Positions 1 to 9,410 of a stretch of 64,000 nucleotides of DNA are shown here, piece by piece (position 1 is the stretch's first letter; every line of letters starts with the position of its first letter). Source of the DNA: Pyropia yezoensis (Eukaryota > Rhodophyta > Bangiophyceae > Bangiales > Bangiaceae). Location: positions 18,791,816-18,855,815 of the forward strand of contig CM020619.1 of the NCBI GenBank assembly GCA_009829735.1, in the 5' to 3' direction. The notes beneath the pieces are model-generated. The model did not search any database. It was given only the letters and a program-made list of their open reading frames with translations, and was not told the DNA's origin. Position numbers and translations under genes: made by a program.

Positions 1-3000
1 AAGTTGATGAATGGGGAGACTATCCCCATCCTTGGTAAGGGAAAGTCTGTGGCTCCTGTGACAGTCTCACAGTCGAAGCCTGTTTGCTCTGTGAGGGAAG
101 GGTTTACTGCTACCCTGCGTTTAGCCCGTAAAGTCACGTTGTCCCCCAACTCGGTGGCGCACGTTGATGTTGTAACTGATTTTACGGGGAACGGGTTGGT
201 GCACCCTCACCCCCGTCTTGCTCGCGAGCACCAAGTGCATGTTGCCCTTGGCACGATGGACTCCAAAGCCGGAGTCCCGTGGAGGATCCAGGTGATGAAC
301 ATGAGCCCGACGCCCAAGTACTTCAAGTCGGGAGGCAAGTTCGGCTATATCGACCAACACGAGGGACCGGTAGTAGCGGTCACCCTCAACGCGGGCGCAA
401 GTAGCGACCCGAAGTCCGGAAAGGAGAAGCATCAAACCAAGTCGGCCGCCTCTCCTCGACCCCATGTGAACATGGAGGGTGTCCCCCCCAGGTTGAGGGT
501 TCAAGTTGAACGCCTCTTGGACCAATATCACAAGCTGTGGGATGGTCAATTGGGACTCATGAGAGCCACCCAACACCGGATCGAGTTGAAGCCCGGTGCA
601 CCCCTTATACGCCAACAACCGTATAGGGGAGGACCTCGTTCAAGGGCCCTCGTTAAGGAGCAAGTTGCTCGCATGGAGGCCCTCGATGTGATCGAGGCCA
701 GCAACGCCGAGTGGGTGAGTCCGGTGGTTATCGTCCCCAAAGTTGATGGGACCCCCCGGTTTTGTATCGACTACCGTAAGCTCAACGAGAGCACGGTGAA
801 GGACAGTTATCCCCTACCTAGGATGGATGACTGTCTGGACTCTCTGGGGGAGGCAAACGTGTTCTCTACCCTGGACTGTAACGCGGGGTACTGGCAAATT
901 CCCATTGCCCCGGAGGACAGGCATAAAACTACCTTCACCTGTCACTGTGGTACCTACCAGTGCAAGCGCCTACCGTTTGGTCTGTGTAACGCGCCGGCAA
1001 CTGTCCAGCGCGCTATGGACATGATTCTGGCCGGAGTACGGTGGCAGATCTGTCTTGTGTACCTAGACGATATCATTGTGTTCTCCCGAAGTCCGGAGGA
1101 ACACATTGGCCATCTTGGCCAGGTGTTCAAGCTACTTGCTGACGCCGGTGTGTCACTGAAGGCGAGTAAGTGCCACCTCTTTACTCAAGAGGTGGAGTAC
1201 TTGGGACATGTTGTCCATCCGGGGCGTCTCAGTGTTAACGAGAAGAACTTGAGGGCCATTCGTAAGGCTCAGTACCCCCGGACCCAGACCCAGATGAGGA
1301 GCTTCCTCGGGATGTGTAACGTGTACCGACGTTTCACCAAGGGCTTCGCCAAAGTGGCGAAGCCGTTGAATGAGCTAGTGAGCTCAACGCTACCGAAGAA
1401 CCTGCCTCCCCCAAGTCGGGTGGAGCAGGAATCCTTTGAGACTCTTCGGGACCTTCTGCTGAAGCCCCCCATCTTGGCTATTCCCAGATTGGGAGGCCAC
1501 TACATCCTGGATGTGGACGCTAGCTACGACCAACTTGGTTGTGTGTTGCTTCAGCAGCAGCCGGACAAGGAGTACTTGCCGGTGGGATACTTTAGTAAGG
1601 GGCTGAACTCGGCCGAGAAGAACTACGGAGTCACCGAGTTGGAAGGACTCGCAGTGGTGTGGGCGGTGACGTCACTTCGTCACTACCTGGAGGGTGAGAA
1701 GTTCCTCATCCGCTGTGACCACCGCGCGTTGCAGTTCATCTTTAAGACGGACTGTACGAACACTCGTCTCAACCGGTGGAGGGTGCGACTGGCACCCTTC
1801 AACTTTGACATTGAGTACCGACCTGGCAGGCAACATGCCCTTGCCGACGGCCTCTCTCGGGTACCTACCGAGGGGCTGGACACTAACCCAGTCGATGAGG
1901 ACATCCCCATCGTGGGGGTAGTCATGCGCTCGGGTCAGGCGTTGAACCCCGAGGCGCCAGGGAACAAGAAGTACTTGCCCCTGTCCCTGGACGAGGTGGT
2001 GAAGGCCCAGGCCGAGGATCCCTTCTGCAAGTCGCAGAGGGATATACTGGATACGGTGGTTGAGACGCGCTTCTTTCTGGAAGACGATGGCCTCCTCATG
2101 AGGAGGGGGGTATTCCAGGGGACCGAACAACTTGTCGTCCCCGCATCCCTCAAGGACAGTATCCTTGAGAGGGAGCACAACGCTCCCACGGGTGGACACC
2201 TGGGGTCTAGTAAACTGTACCAGACCCTGAGGACCAGGTACTACTGGCCGTCCATGGTGGTGGACCTCTACAGTTGGGTGGCTGCCTGCACAAGTTGTGG
2301 ACAGAGTCGTCTGATGGAACGGCGGCCTAGTACGGCTATGCCATTGTTCCCGGCCAAGGAGCCCTTCGCCGCGTTGGCGATGGACATCCTTGGGCCACTG
2401 CCCGTGACCGAGGAGGGCAACCAGTACCTCCTGGTCATCTGTGACCGCTTCACGAAACTTACGCGAGCGATCCCACTGGCAGAGATCACGGCCATGTCGG
2501 TCGTGTCAGCCTTCCTAGATCACTGGGTTGCCGCGTATGGCATCCCAGATAGTACACTATCGGACAATGGACCGCAATTTGCGTCTGTACTGTTTCAGGG
2601 AGTGCTGGATATGTTGGGGGTTAAGGCAAACTATGCCACCCCCTACCACCCACAAACTAATGGGCAGGTGGAGCGCTTCAACAAGACTATTGTTAGGCAG
2701 CTACGCCACTATGTGAGTGAGCACGTAAAGACGTGGGACCAATACATTTCTATCCTTACTACTGCCTACAATTCGCAGGTTCACTCATCTGCAGGGGAAG
2801 TACCCCTCGCTTTTGTGACCCCCCGTCGCGTGCGGTCTATTGCCGTGCGGCGGTCGCTCCCAACTAGGGAGGATGGTGGCAGTACGCCTACTCCTACTGA
2901 GAGTAAGGCGGAGTTCGCCGCTAGGCTTGAAAACCTCATCCCTAAAGTCAGGGCTGAGATGGACAAAGCACAAAAGCGCTACAAGCGTACCTTTGACAAA

Positions 3001-3474
3001 AAGGTGCGCAATGCTAAACATGTCCCCGAGCAGGGTGACTGGGTGCTGGTACACTCGCACACCCCAACTGGGGGTAAGCTGGTATTCCAGACGAAGGGAC
3101 CGTACCAGGTCCTTCGTACTGATGGGCGGCGCTTCACCATCGAAAGTGACGATGGGGTCCGCACAGTGAACGGACAGGACGTGGTCAAAGCTGCACCACC
3201 GCCTGCAGGAGACCCAGCTTGGGCGCGTGCGTTGGAATCGTGGCGCCTCCCCTCACTGCCTGCGGCCAAACAGGGCCCACAGGAGTACGTGTTCGATAAG
3301 TTCATCGACCACGGCTGGGATGAGGACACTGACCGCCTCATGTTGAGGGTGCGTTGGTTTGGCTACAAAGCCAAGGATGATACGTGGGAGTATGTGGAGG
3401 ACCTTCCCGCTGAGAAGGTCCGGGCATACTGTGCCCGGAATGAGATAGACCCTAACAGCCCTCCCTCAACGTGA
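1..3474 (+). CDS. pol: Pol polyprotein of element A (RT, RNase H, integrase, chromodomain)
   Basis: Polyprotein for reverse transcription and integration; the reading frame enters from outside the window, so the protease is mostly missing here. Visible 1156+ residues: reverse transcriptase around residues 190-390 with the YLDD active site; RNase H around 500-620 with DVDAS, TELE, CDHRAL and ADGLSR carrying its acidic residues; integrase with an H-H-C-C zinc region around 725-770 and the D, D, E triad in MDILGP, LSDNGPQF and QTNGQVERF; a C-terminal chromodomain-like segment in the last 60 residues (EYVFDKFIDHGW, LRVRWFGYK, DTWEYVEDLP). Chromodomains of this class bind histone marks and steer insertion. 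It ends 111 bp before the stop of the opposite-strand ORF, so the two genes converge. Confidence 0.95.
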   Translation, partial: KLMNGETIPILGKGKSVAPVTVSQSKPVCSVREGFTATLRLARKVTLSPNSVAHVDVVTDFTGNGLVHPHPRLAREHQVHVALGTMDSKAGVPWRIQVMNMSPTPKYFKSGGKFGYIDQHEGPVVAVTLNAGASSDPKSGKEKHQTKSAASPRPHVNMEGVPPRLRVQVERLLDQYHKLWDGQLGLMRATQHRIELKPGAPLIRQQPYRGGPRSRALVKEQVARMEALDVIEASNAEWVSPVVIVPKVDGTPRFCIDYRKLNESTVKDSYPLPRMDDCLDSLGEANVFSTLDCNAGYWQIPIAPEDRHKTTFTCHCGTYQCKRLPFGLCNAPATVQRAMDMILAGVRWQICLVYLDDIIVFSRSPEEHIGHLGQVFKLLADAGVSLKASKCHLFTQEVEYLGHVVHPGRLSVNEKNLRAIRKAQYPRTQTQMRSFLGMCNVYRRFTKGFAKVAKPLNELVSSTLPKNLPPPSRVEQESFETLRDLLLKPPILAIPRLGGHYILDVDASYDQLGCVLLQQQPDKEYLPVGYFSKGLNSAEKNYGVTELEGLAVVWAVTSLRHYLEGEKFLIRCDHRALQFIFKTDCTNTRLNRWRVRLAPFNFDIEYRPGRQHALADGLSRVPTEGLDTNPVDEDIPIVGVVMRSGQALNPEAPGNKKYLPLSLDEVVKAQAEDPFCKSQRDILDTVVETRFFLEDDGLLMRRGVFQGTEQLVVPASLKDSILEREHNAPTGGHLGSSKLYQTLRTRYYWPSMVVDLYSWVAACTSCGQSRLMERRPSTAMPLFPAKEPFAALAMDILGPLPVTEEGNQYLLVICDRFTKLTRAIPLAEITAMSVVSAFLDHWVAAYGIPDSTLSDNGPQFASVLFQGVLDMLGVKANYATPYHPQTNGQVERFNKTIVRQLRHYVSEHVKTWDQYISILTTAYNSQVHSSAGEVPLAFVTPRRVRSIAVRRSLPTREDGGSTPTPTESKAEFAARLENLIPKVRAEMDKAQKRYKRTFDKKVRNAKHVPEQGDWVLVHSHTPTGGKLVFQTKGPYQVLRTDGRRFTIESDDGVRTVNGQDVVKAAPPPAGDPAWARALESWRLPSLPAAKQGPQEYVFDKFIDHGWDEDTDRLMLRVRWFGYKAKDDTWEYVEDLPAEKVRAYCARNEIDPNSPPST

Positions 3475-3585
3475 GGGAAGGCCGAGCAACAGTGCCAAGA
3501 GAGTGCTTCAAGTCGAAGTGGTACGCAGAGTGGCTTTTAACTACAGCCCTAACCCTCACACTCTCACAACAAAGGCAGCTGCCAA

Positions 3586-5529
3586 CTAGGCACGCATGCT
3601 AGACTCTCCCACTCCACGGCCCTCGCCCTCACGTGGAGGCGAGCGGCGAGACCCGCGCCGATAACGGTCTCCACTTGTTGGAGGGGGCGGCGGCTCCAAG
3701 TCGGAACCGTCGCGTCCCTCACGGTCGCGCAAGTGGCGCCGACCGTGGCACCTCTTCTGCCTGGTCTTGCGCGCAAGTTTGCGACGCAGACGCTGGACAG
3801 ACTCCGTCTCCGACGGGGTAGAGGACTCCGAAACGGAGTAAGACAACTCGTCTTCCGATACGGAAGGAGAGCGCCGCGAGTGTCGGCGACGACGGCGAGG
3901 AGGCGAGTATGCCCGGCTCGCGCGACGTTTGCCACGCCCAAGTGGGGCTGGCTGGGGCATAATAGCCCCAATGCGAGCCAACTCGGCTGTCATAAACTCC
4001 GCCACCGACTCGCAACTCGCGGTCGCCACTGCAGTACGAACGCGCTCCTCAAGTTGAGGAGTCTCGGAACTCTGTAGGGTTGCGGTCGACGCGGCCAACC
4101 AGGAAATGGTGCGCACCAACGTGGTGATCATCATCTCTGAGGTTAGAGGCGTGGGCGGCAACACCAACTTGGGGTATACCGTCAGGAGGGTGGCCCCCAA
4201 GTTTGGGGACACCGGAGTGGACGACTCAACGGCCACGCTAATCGGGATGTTCCCGTGAGGTTGGAAAGGAACAGGAGGAAGCGGAGGGGCCCGCCGAGGT
4301 GGCGGTACCCGGGTGTAACTGCGACCCCGACTTGGGGCCCCCGCAGTGGGTTGAGTCATATGGTCATCATAGGACGGCACGGCCATAACTATGGGCTTGT
4401 CCGGGATTGGCGCAGTGTGGAGATCCACCCCCGGGGCATACGGGTAGTCCCCGATGCCCAACCCCTCTCGTAGGACCACACGGCCGTCGTGAAGTTCACG
4501 AGCGACCCACACGAACTGGCGAAGTGCGCCATCGTCCTTGGGCCCACGAGTGGGGCGGCGCAACTTGTGCTCAATGCTCTCCCACTCGATAAACTTATGG
4601 AGCCGGAGCATCTCCTCAAGTAGAGTGAGTTTTCCTGATGAGCACCCCTCAGCAACTAGCTGAGGGGTGAGCTGTTCCAAACCTTGGAGGAGCCGGAGGG
4701 GGAGATGCCAGAGCATCCCCCGCCGCTGAACACAGGACACCCAGGTCGACATGACCTCGAGGAGCCACTGGGTGGCCAACATGGCCCACACCAGGTGATC
4801 AGGGGCAGCCGTCAACATGACGGAGCCGAAGTGGTCAAGCAACCGTGGCAACAACGCCGGGAATCCGTAGGGGACCTCAACTTGAGGCCACCACTCGGGC
4901 TTCTTCGGATAGTACTGCTCCTTACTGGCAGCAGACTGTTGAGGAAACTCAAGTTGAGCCGAGGTCACCAAGTAGGGACCTCGCCGGAAGTCTTTCTCCA
5001 TCCGCACATCAAAGTGATGAGTGTGCGGATCGGCCTCGTGGAGGTACGGTGGGCGAGTTGCCACAGCGTCCCACTTGAAGGTCGGCAAGTCGCCGGGACC
5101 CGGGATAGTTCCCCCGCGGTCCACCATGGCCTTGGCACGCTGAACGTCCTCAACCTCCTCATCGTCCAGGAAGGCAAACTGGTCCGTCCTGAAGCCGGCA
5201 GGGAACCCGACCCTACGGGGATACTTCTCCCGTAGGCGGTCCCATACCCGGCCCATCGCTGCGCCAAGTCGGCCACAGCGAAGAACAGTCAGCCCCTCCT
5301 CATAGAGAGGCCAAGCGGGGTAAAACCACCGCCCCAAGGCCTCACGCGGGACAACTTGTCCCGCCTCCGGGCGAGACCCCGCCGTCAACCCAAAGCCGGG
5401 TGACGCGGGAGTCCCGTCCCCCGGAGCGATCGCGGAGCCCCCGCCGGAAGTCCCGGCGGGTGCTGCCCCGTAGGAGGTGTCCTCCATGCGCTCGTCAAGA
5501 GAGTCCGTCTCCACTCCCGGAGTCGTCAT
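3586..5529 (-). CDS. Antisense ORF of element A, 647 aa, unknown function
   Basis: Open reading frame on the strand opposite to gag-pol, between pol and the 3' LTR. I chose the ATG at 5529; the frame stays open 57 codons further upstream without another ATG. I recognise no family. Visible parts: an acidic, Gly/Pro-rich first 60 residues; a middle of about 350 residues rich in Trp, His and Tyr that looks globular; a Pro-rich linker; and a basic Arg/Ser-rich tail (last 117 residues, e.g. RRRRRHSRRSPSVSEDEL) that could bind nucleic acid or act as a nuclear signal. Elements B and C carry it open at nearly the same length (647 and 645 residues). Antisense accessory ORFs are known in some plant Ty3/gypsy elements, but I see no resemblance to a named one. 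Confidence 0.8.
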   Translation of the reverse strand: MTTPGVETDSLDERMEDTSYGAAPAGTSGGGSAIAPGDGTPASPGFGLTAGSRPEAGQVVPREALGRWFYPAWPLYEEGLTVLRCGRLGAAMGRVWDRLREKYPRRVGFPAGFRTDQFAFLDDEEVEDVQRAKAMVDRGGTIPGPGDLPTFKWDAVATRPPYLHEADPHTHHFDVRMEKDFRRGPYLVTSAQLEFPQQSAASKEQYYPKKPEWWPQVEVPYGFPALLPRLLDHFGSVMLTAAPDHLVWAMLATQWLLEVMSTWVSCVQRRGMLWHLPLRLLQGLEQLTPQLVAEGCSSGKLTLLEEMLRLHKFIEWESIEHKLRRPTRGPKDDGALRQFVWVARELHDGRVVLREGLGIGDYPYAPGVDLHTAPIPDKPIVMAVPSYDDHMTQPTAGAPSRGRSYTRVPPPRRAPPLPPVPFQPHGNIPISVAVESSTPVSPNLGATLLTVYPKLVLPPTPLTSEMMITTLVRTISWLAASTATLQSSETPQLEERVRTAVATASCESVAEFMTAELARIGAIMPQPAPLGRGKRRASRAYSPPRRRRRHSRRSPSVSEDELSYSVSESSTPSETESVQRLRRKLARKTRQKRCHGRRHLRDREGRDGSDLEPPPPPTSGDRYRRGSRRSPPREGEGRGVGESSMRA

Positions 5530-5531
5530 AG

Positions 5532-5552
5532 CTCTCCCCAAGTTGGGGAGAG
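5532..5552 (-). promoter_or_regulatory. 21-bp palindrome 2 nt before the antisense ORF start
   Basis: A perfect 21-bp palindrome centred on CAACTTG (antisense sense) ends two bases before the ATG at 5529. In RNA it could fold as a 10-bp stem with almost no loop, or as DNA it could bind a dimer. The matching sites in B (just before 50916) and C (just before 60032) keep the core but are less symmetrical. A role in controlling the start is only a guess. Confidence 0.4.
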
Positions 5553-5854
5553 ACGCTCTGGCTATCGCAGCACGAGACCCGCCTCGAGTTGAGAGGGACA
5601 CGGATCGTGGGTAGACGGGTGGCCTCCCCAGCGTGGGGCGGCCCAGTGGAAGGTGAAGGGGAGGTGGTGGTGATGGTGAAGTGTGAACTGAGGAGAGCAA
5701 GCTGCCGAGTGGGCAAGCTTGAGGAGAGGGGCGGTCAACGTGACCGCCTCCACATCCGTGTTACGTACTCGATGGGGGACAGCAAGTCGCGCCCCCAACG
5801 CCGAGACGTGCGTTTACGCACCCCCTCACAGGGCCGACCGGGTCGGTCGGAACT

Positions 5855-5867
5855 GAGGAGAGGGGAG
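5855..5867 (+). other. Polypurine tract of element A
   Basis: Thirteen-base purine run GAGGAGAGGGGAG ending exactly where the 3' LTR begins. This is the standard place for the plus-strand primer of reverse transcription. The same run precedes the 3' LTRs of elements B and C. Confidence 0.85.
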
Positions 5868-6336
5868 TGTGGCAGTATTGACCCCCAGGTAGGGGGGCAA
5901 CACGTGCCATGCAAGGGGCGGCAGGCCACTAGCCTGATCCGTTCCTCCCCCTGCATTTGGGTCCATATTCCCTAAGTTTGGGATAGTTAGCTTAGTAGTA
6001 AATCCAACTTGGATTTGAGGGTTTTCTGCATTTATCGTCTTGAATTTTCGTGTGGCCCGGTGGGCAGGTGCTGGGGTGGGAGATTCTGAGTGGCGAGATT
6101 CTGAGTGGACCCTGGGGGGATAAGGGGAGGGACAGCGGGGCTTGGCCCTGCGTCCCCGTCCCGACCAAGAAACTGTTGGACCACACACCATCCTTTTGTT
6201 TGTCCGTGGGGGGTTTGCCCCACAACAGGGACAGAGTGTGTGCGACTTGCACTTCTTCCGGTTCCCCCGACACGGGAGGCAGCCCTAGCACACCGCCACA
6301 ACTTGGGTGCCGTGTGTGCTTGTGGTTTTTGCCACA
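5868..6336 (+). repeat. 3' LTR of element A (469 bp)
   Basis: Starts TGTGGCA and ends TGCCACA, a perfect 7-bp terminal inverted repeat. It has the same 469-bp length as the LTRs of elements B and C. No clear TATA box seen. It contains a 17-bp palindrome at 6000-6016. The base after it (GTGGG) is already minisatellite sequence. Confidence 0.95.
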
Positions 6337-9300
6337 GTGGGGGCGGCGCCAAAAAAACACAGGCGCCGCCCACAAGTCGCTGACGATGCCCCCAGCAGCA
6401 GGCGGCTGCCAGCGGCAGGGGGGCGGCGCCAAACGTAAATGGGCACCGCCCCCCACAGGAAGACAGTGCCCCCGACAGGGGGGGGCTGCTGGCGGCGGTG
6501 GGGCGGCGCCAAAAAAACACAGGCGCCGCCCAAAAAAGGCAGACGGCGCCGCCAGCAGCAGGCGGCTGCCGGCGGCGGGGGGGCGGCGCAAAGCGTAGAT
6601 GGGCACCGCCCCCCACAGGAAGACCGCGCCACCAACAGGAAAAGGCTGCCGGCGGCGGGGGGGCGGCGCTCAAAAAATACAGGCGCCGCCCAAAAGAGAG
6701 ATGGCCCCGCCGGCTGCAGGCCGCTGCCGGCGGCAGGGGAGCGGCCGCAGACGTAGATGGGCGCCGCCCCAAACCGTAACACCGTTCCTCCGACAGGGGG
6801 CTGCTGCTGGCGGCGGGGGAGCGGCGCCAAGAGAGCCCAGGCGCCGCCCACAAGACGCCGACGATGCCGCCTGCAGCAGGCGGCTGCCGGCGGCGGGGGG
6901 GCGGCGCCAAACGTAGATAGGCACAGCTCCCAACAGAAAGACTGGGCCGCCGCCAGAGGGGCGGCCTCTGGCGGCGGGGGCGCGGCGTCCGAAAAAGCCC
7001 AGGAGCCGCCGAAAAAAGAGAGACGGCGCCGCTGACGGGGGGCGGCTGCCGGCGGCGGGGGGGCGGCGCCAAACCTGTATGGGCGCCGCCCCTAACAGGA
7101 AGACCGTGCCGCCGACAGGGGGGGGGCTGCTGGCAGCGGGGGAGCGGCGCCCAAAAAGCACAGGCGCCGCCCAAAAGAGAGAGACGACACCGCCGGCAGC
7201 AGGCGGGTGCCGGCGGCGGGGGAGCCGGAGCCAAACGTAGATGGGCGCCGCCTCTGAGAGACAGCCCGTGCCGCCGACAGGGAGGGACAGCCGGCGGCGG
7301 GGAAGGGGCACCCAAAAAACACAGGCGCCGCCCAAAAAAGCCAAACGATGCCGCCGGCTGCAGGCCGCAGCCGGAGGCGGGGGGGCGGCGCCCAAGATCC
7401 ACAGGCACCGCGCAAAAGAGGAAGACTGCGCAGCCGGCAGCAGGCCGATGCCGGCGGCGGGGGGGCGGCGCCGAACCTAGATGGGCGCCGCCTCCTACAG
7501 AAAGGCCGTGCCGCCGACAGGGGGGGGCTGCGGGCGGCGGGAAAGCGGCGTCCAAAAAACACAGGCGCCGCTCAAACAGGGCAGACGATGCTGCCGGCTG
7601 CAGGCGGCCGCCGGCGGCGGGGGGGCGGCGCCCAGAAAGCACAGGCGCCGCCCATAACAGGTATATGGCGCCGCCGGCTGCAGCCGGCTGCCGGTGGCAG
7701 GGGGGCGGCGCCAAACGTACATGGGCGTCGCCCCCCACGAAACGACCGGGCCGGCGAGAGGGGGGGGCTGCTGGCGGCGAAGAAGCGGCGCCCAAAGAGC
7801 CCAGGAGCCGCCCAAAAGAGAGAAACCGCGCCGCCAACGGGCAGCGTCTGCCGGCGGCGGGGGGGCGGCGCCAAACCTGTATGGGCGCCGCCCCCAACAG
7901 GAAGACCGTGCCGCCGACAGGGGGGGGCCGCTGGCGGCGGAAGGGCGGCGCCCAAAAAGCACAGGCCCCGCCCAAGTCAGCTTCACGGCGCCGTTGGCTC
8001 CAGGCGGCTGCCGGCGGCGGAGGGGCGGCGCCCAAAACACACAGGCGCCGCCCAAAAGAGGGAGACGGTGCTGCCGGTAGCAGGCGGCTGCCGGCGGCGG
8101 GGCGGCGGCGCCAAACGTCAATAGGCGCCGCCCCCCACAGGAAGACAGTGCCGCCGACAGGGGGGGGGCTGCTGGGCGCGGGGGGGCGGCGCCCAAAAAA
8201 AACAGGCGCCGCCCAAAAGAGAGAGACGGCCCCGCCGGCTGCAGGCGGCTGCCGGCGGCAGGGGGGCAGCCAAAGACGTAGATGGGCGCCGCTTCAAACT
8301 GTAAGACCGTGCCGCCGACAGGGGAGGGCTGCTGGCGGCGGTGGGGCGGCCCCCAGAAAGCACGGGCGCCGCACACAAAACGCCGACGATGCCGCCGGCA
8401 GCAGGCGGCTGCCGGCGGCGGGGGAGCGGCGCCAGGCGTAGATTGGCACCGCCCCCCACAGGAAGACCGTGCTGCCGACAGGGGGAGGCTGCTGGCGGCG
8501 GGGGGGCGGCGCCCGAAAAGCACAGGCGCCGTCCAAAAGAGGTAGACGATGCTGAAGGCAGCAGGCAACTGCCGGCGGCGGGGGGGCAGCGCCGAACGTA
8601 GATGGGCGCCGCCTCCTACAGAAATGCCGTGCCGCCGACAGGGGGGGGCTGCGGGCGGCGGGAAAGCGGCGTCCAAAAAACACAGGCGCCGCTCAAACAG
8701 GGCAGACGATGCTGCCGGCTGCAGGCGGCCGCCGGCGGCGGGGGGGCGGCGCCCAGAAAGCACAGGCGCCGCCCATAACAGGTATATGGCGCCGCCGGCT
8801 GCAGCCGGCTGCCGGTGGCAGGGGGGCGGCGCCAAACGTACATGGGCGTCGCCCCCCACGAAACGACCGGGCCGGCGAGAGGGGGGGGCTGCTGGCGGCG
8901 AAGAAGCGGCGCCCAAAGAGCCCAGGAGCCGCCCAAAAGAGAGAAACCGCGCCGCCAACGGGCAGCGTCTGCCGGCGGCGGGGGGGCGGCGCCAAACCTG
9001 TATGGGCGCCGCCCCCAACAGGAAGACCGTGCCGCCGACAGGGGGGGGCCGCTGGCGGCGGAAGGGCGGCGCCCAAAAAGCACAGGCCCCGCCCAAGTCA
9101 GCTTCACGGCGCCGTTGGCTCCAGGCGGCTGCCGGCGGCGGAGGGGCGGCGCCCAAAACACACAGGCGCCGCCCAAAAGAGGGAGACGGTGCTGCCGGTA
9201 GCAGGCGGCTGCCGGCGGCGGGGCGGCGGCGCCAAACGTCAATAGGCGCCGCCCCCCACAGGAAGACAGTGCCGCCGACAGGGGGGGGCTGCGGGCGGCG

Positions 9301-9410
9301 GGTGGGCGGCGCCCCAAAAACGCAGGCGCCGCCCAAAAAAGGTAGACGGTGCCGACAGCAGCAGGCGGCTGCCGGCGGCGGGGGGGCGGCGCGAAACGTA
9401 GACAGGGGCC
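6337..9410. repeat. 160-bp minisatellite made of alternating GC hairpins
   Basis: About 19 head-to-tail copies of a roughly 160-bp unit. Each unit is a pair of about 80-bp halves. One half holds GGCGGCGCC-AAACGTAGAT-GGGCGCCGCC, the other GGCGGCGCC plus an A-rich loop (AAAAAGCACA) plus GGCGCCGCC, so each half can fold as a 9-10 bp GC hairpin around a short AT-richer loop. Spacers are GCCGACAGGGGG-GCTGCTGGCGGCGG-like. Several frames stay open for hundreds of codons on both strands because the unit lacks stops; these are not treated as genes. Confidence 0.9.
7480..9290. repeat. Recent block duplication inside the minisatellite (period 1121 bp)
   Basis: A block of about 680 bp near 7480-8165 recurs almost unchanged at about 8601-9286. 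The shift is 1121 bp, seven units of 160 bp. The units between the two blocks differ more. This points to a recent unequal exchange or copy event of seven units, giving a higher-order repeat. Confidence 0.85.

Larger units (their letters stand above)
499..6016. repeat. Scattered perfect palindromes with core CAA(C/G)TTG
   Basis: Perfect odd-length palindromes sharing the core CAA-C/G-TTG but with different matching flanks lie throughout element A. Examples: 499-511, 658-670, 1529-1539, 2127-2135, 2289-2299, 4046-4060, 4875-4887, 4948-4958, 5346-5364 (19 bp), 5532-5552 (21 bp) and 6000-6016 (17 bp). They fall in pol, in the antisense ORF and in the LTR. I noticed none with this core in the host DNA of the window. 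Function unknown. Confidence 0.75.
1..6336 (+). mobile_element. LTR retrotransposon A (Ty3/gypsy, chromovirus), 3' part
   Basis: The 3' portion of an LTR retrotransposon that continues left of the window. In order it has most of pol (1-3474), an open reading frame on the opposite strand (3586-5529), a polypurine tract (5855-5867) and the 3' LTR (5868-6336). Pol order RT-RNase H-integrase-chromodomain identifies a Ty3/gypsy chromovirus. The visible part looks whole. Elements B and C are the same family at high identity, so all three are recent. The right end abuts the minisatellite directly. Confidence 0.95.

Noticed and set aside
5868-6336. Small frames inside the LTRs, present again at 50109, 58510 and 59225
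   Set aside because: Short, overlapping in many frames, and repeated only because the LTR is repeated.
6337-9410. CRISPR-like array of repeats and spacers
   Set aside because: The unit is 160 bp and diverged, with no unique equal-length spacers, in eukaryotic DNA.
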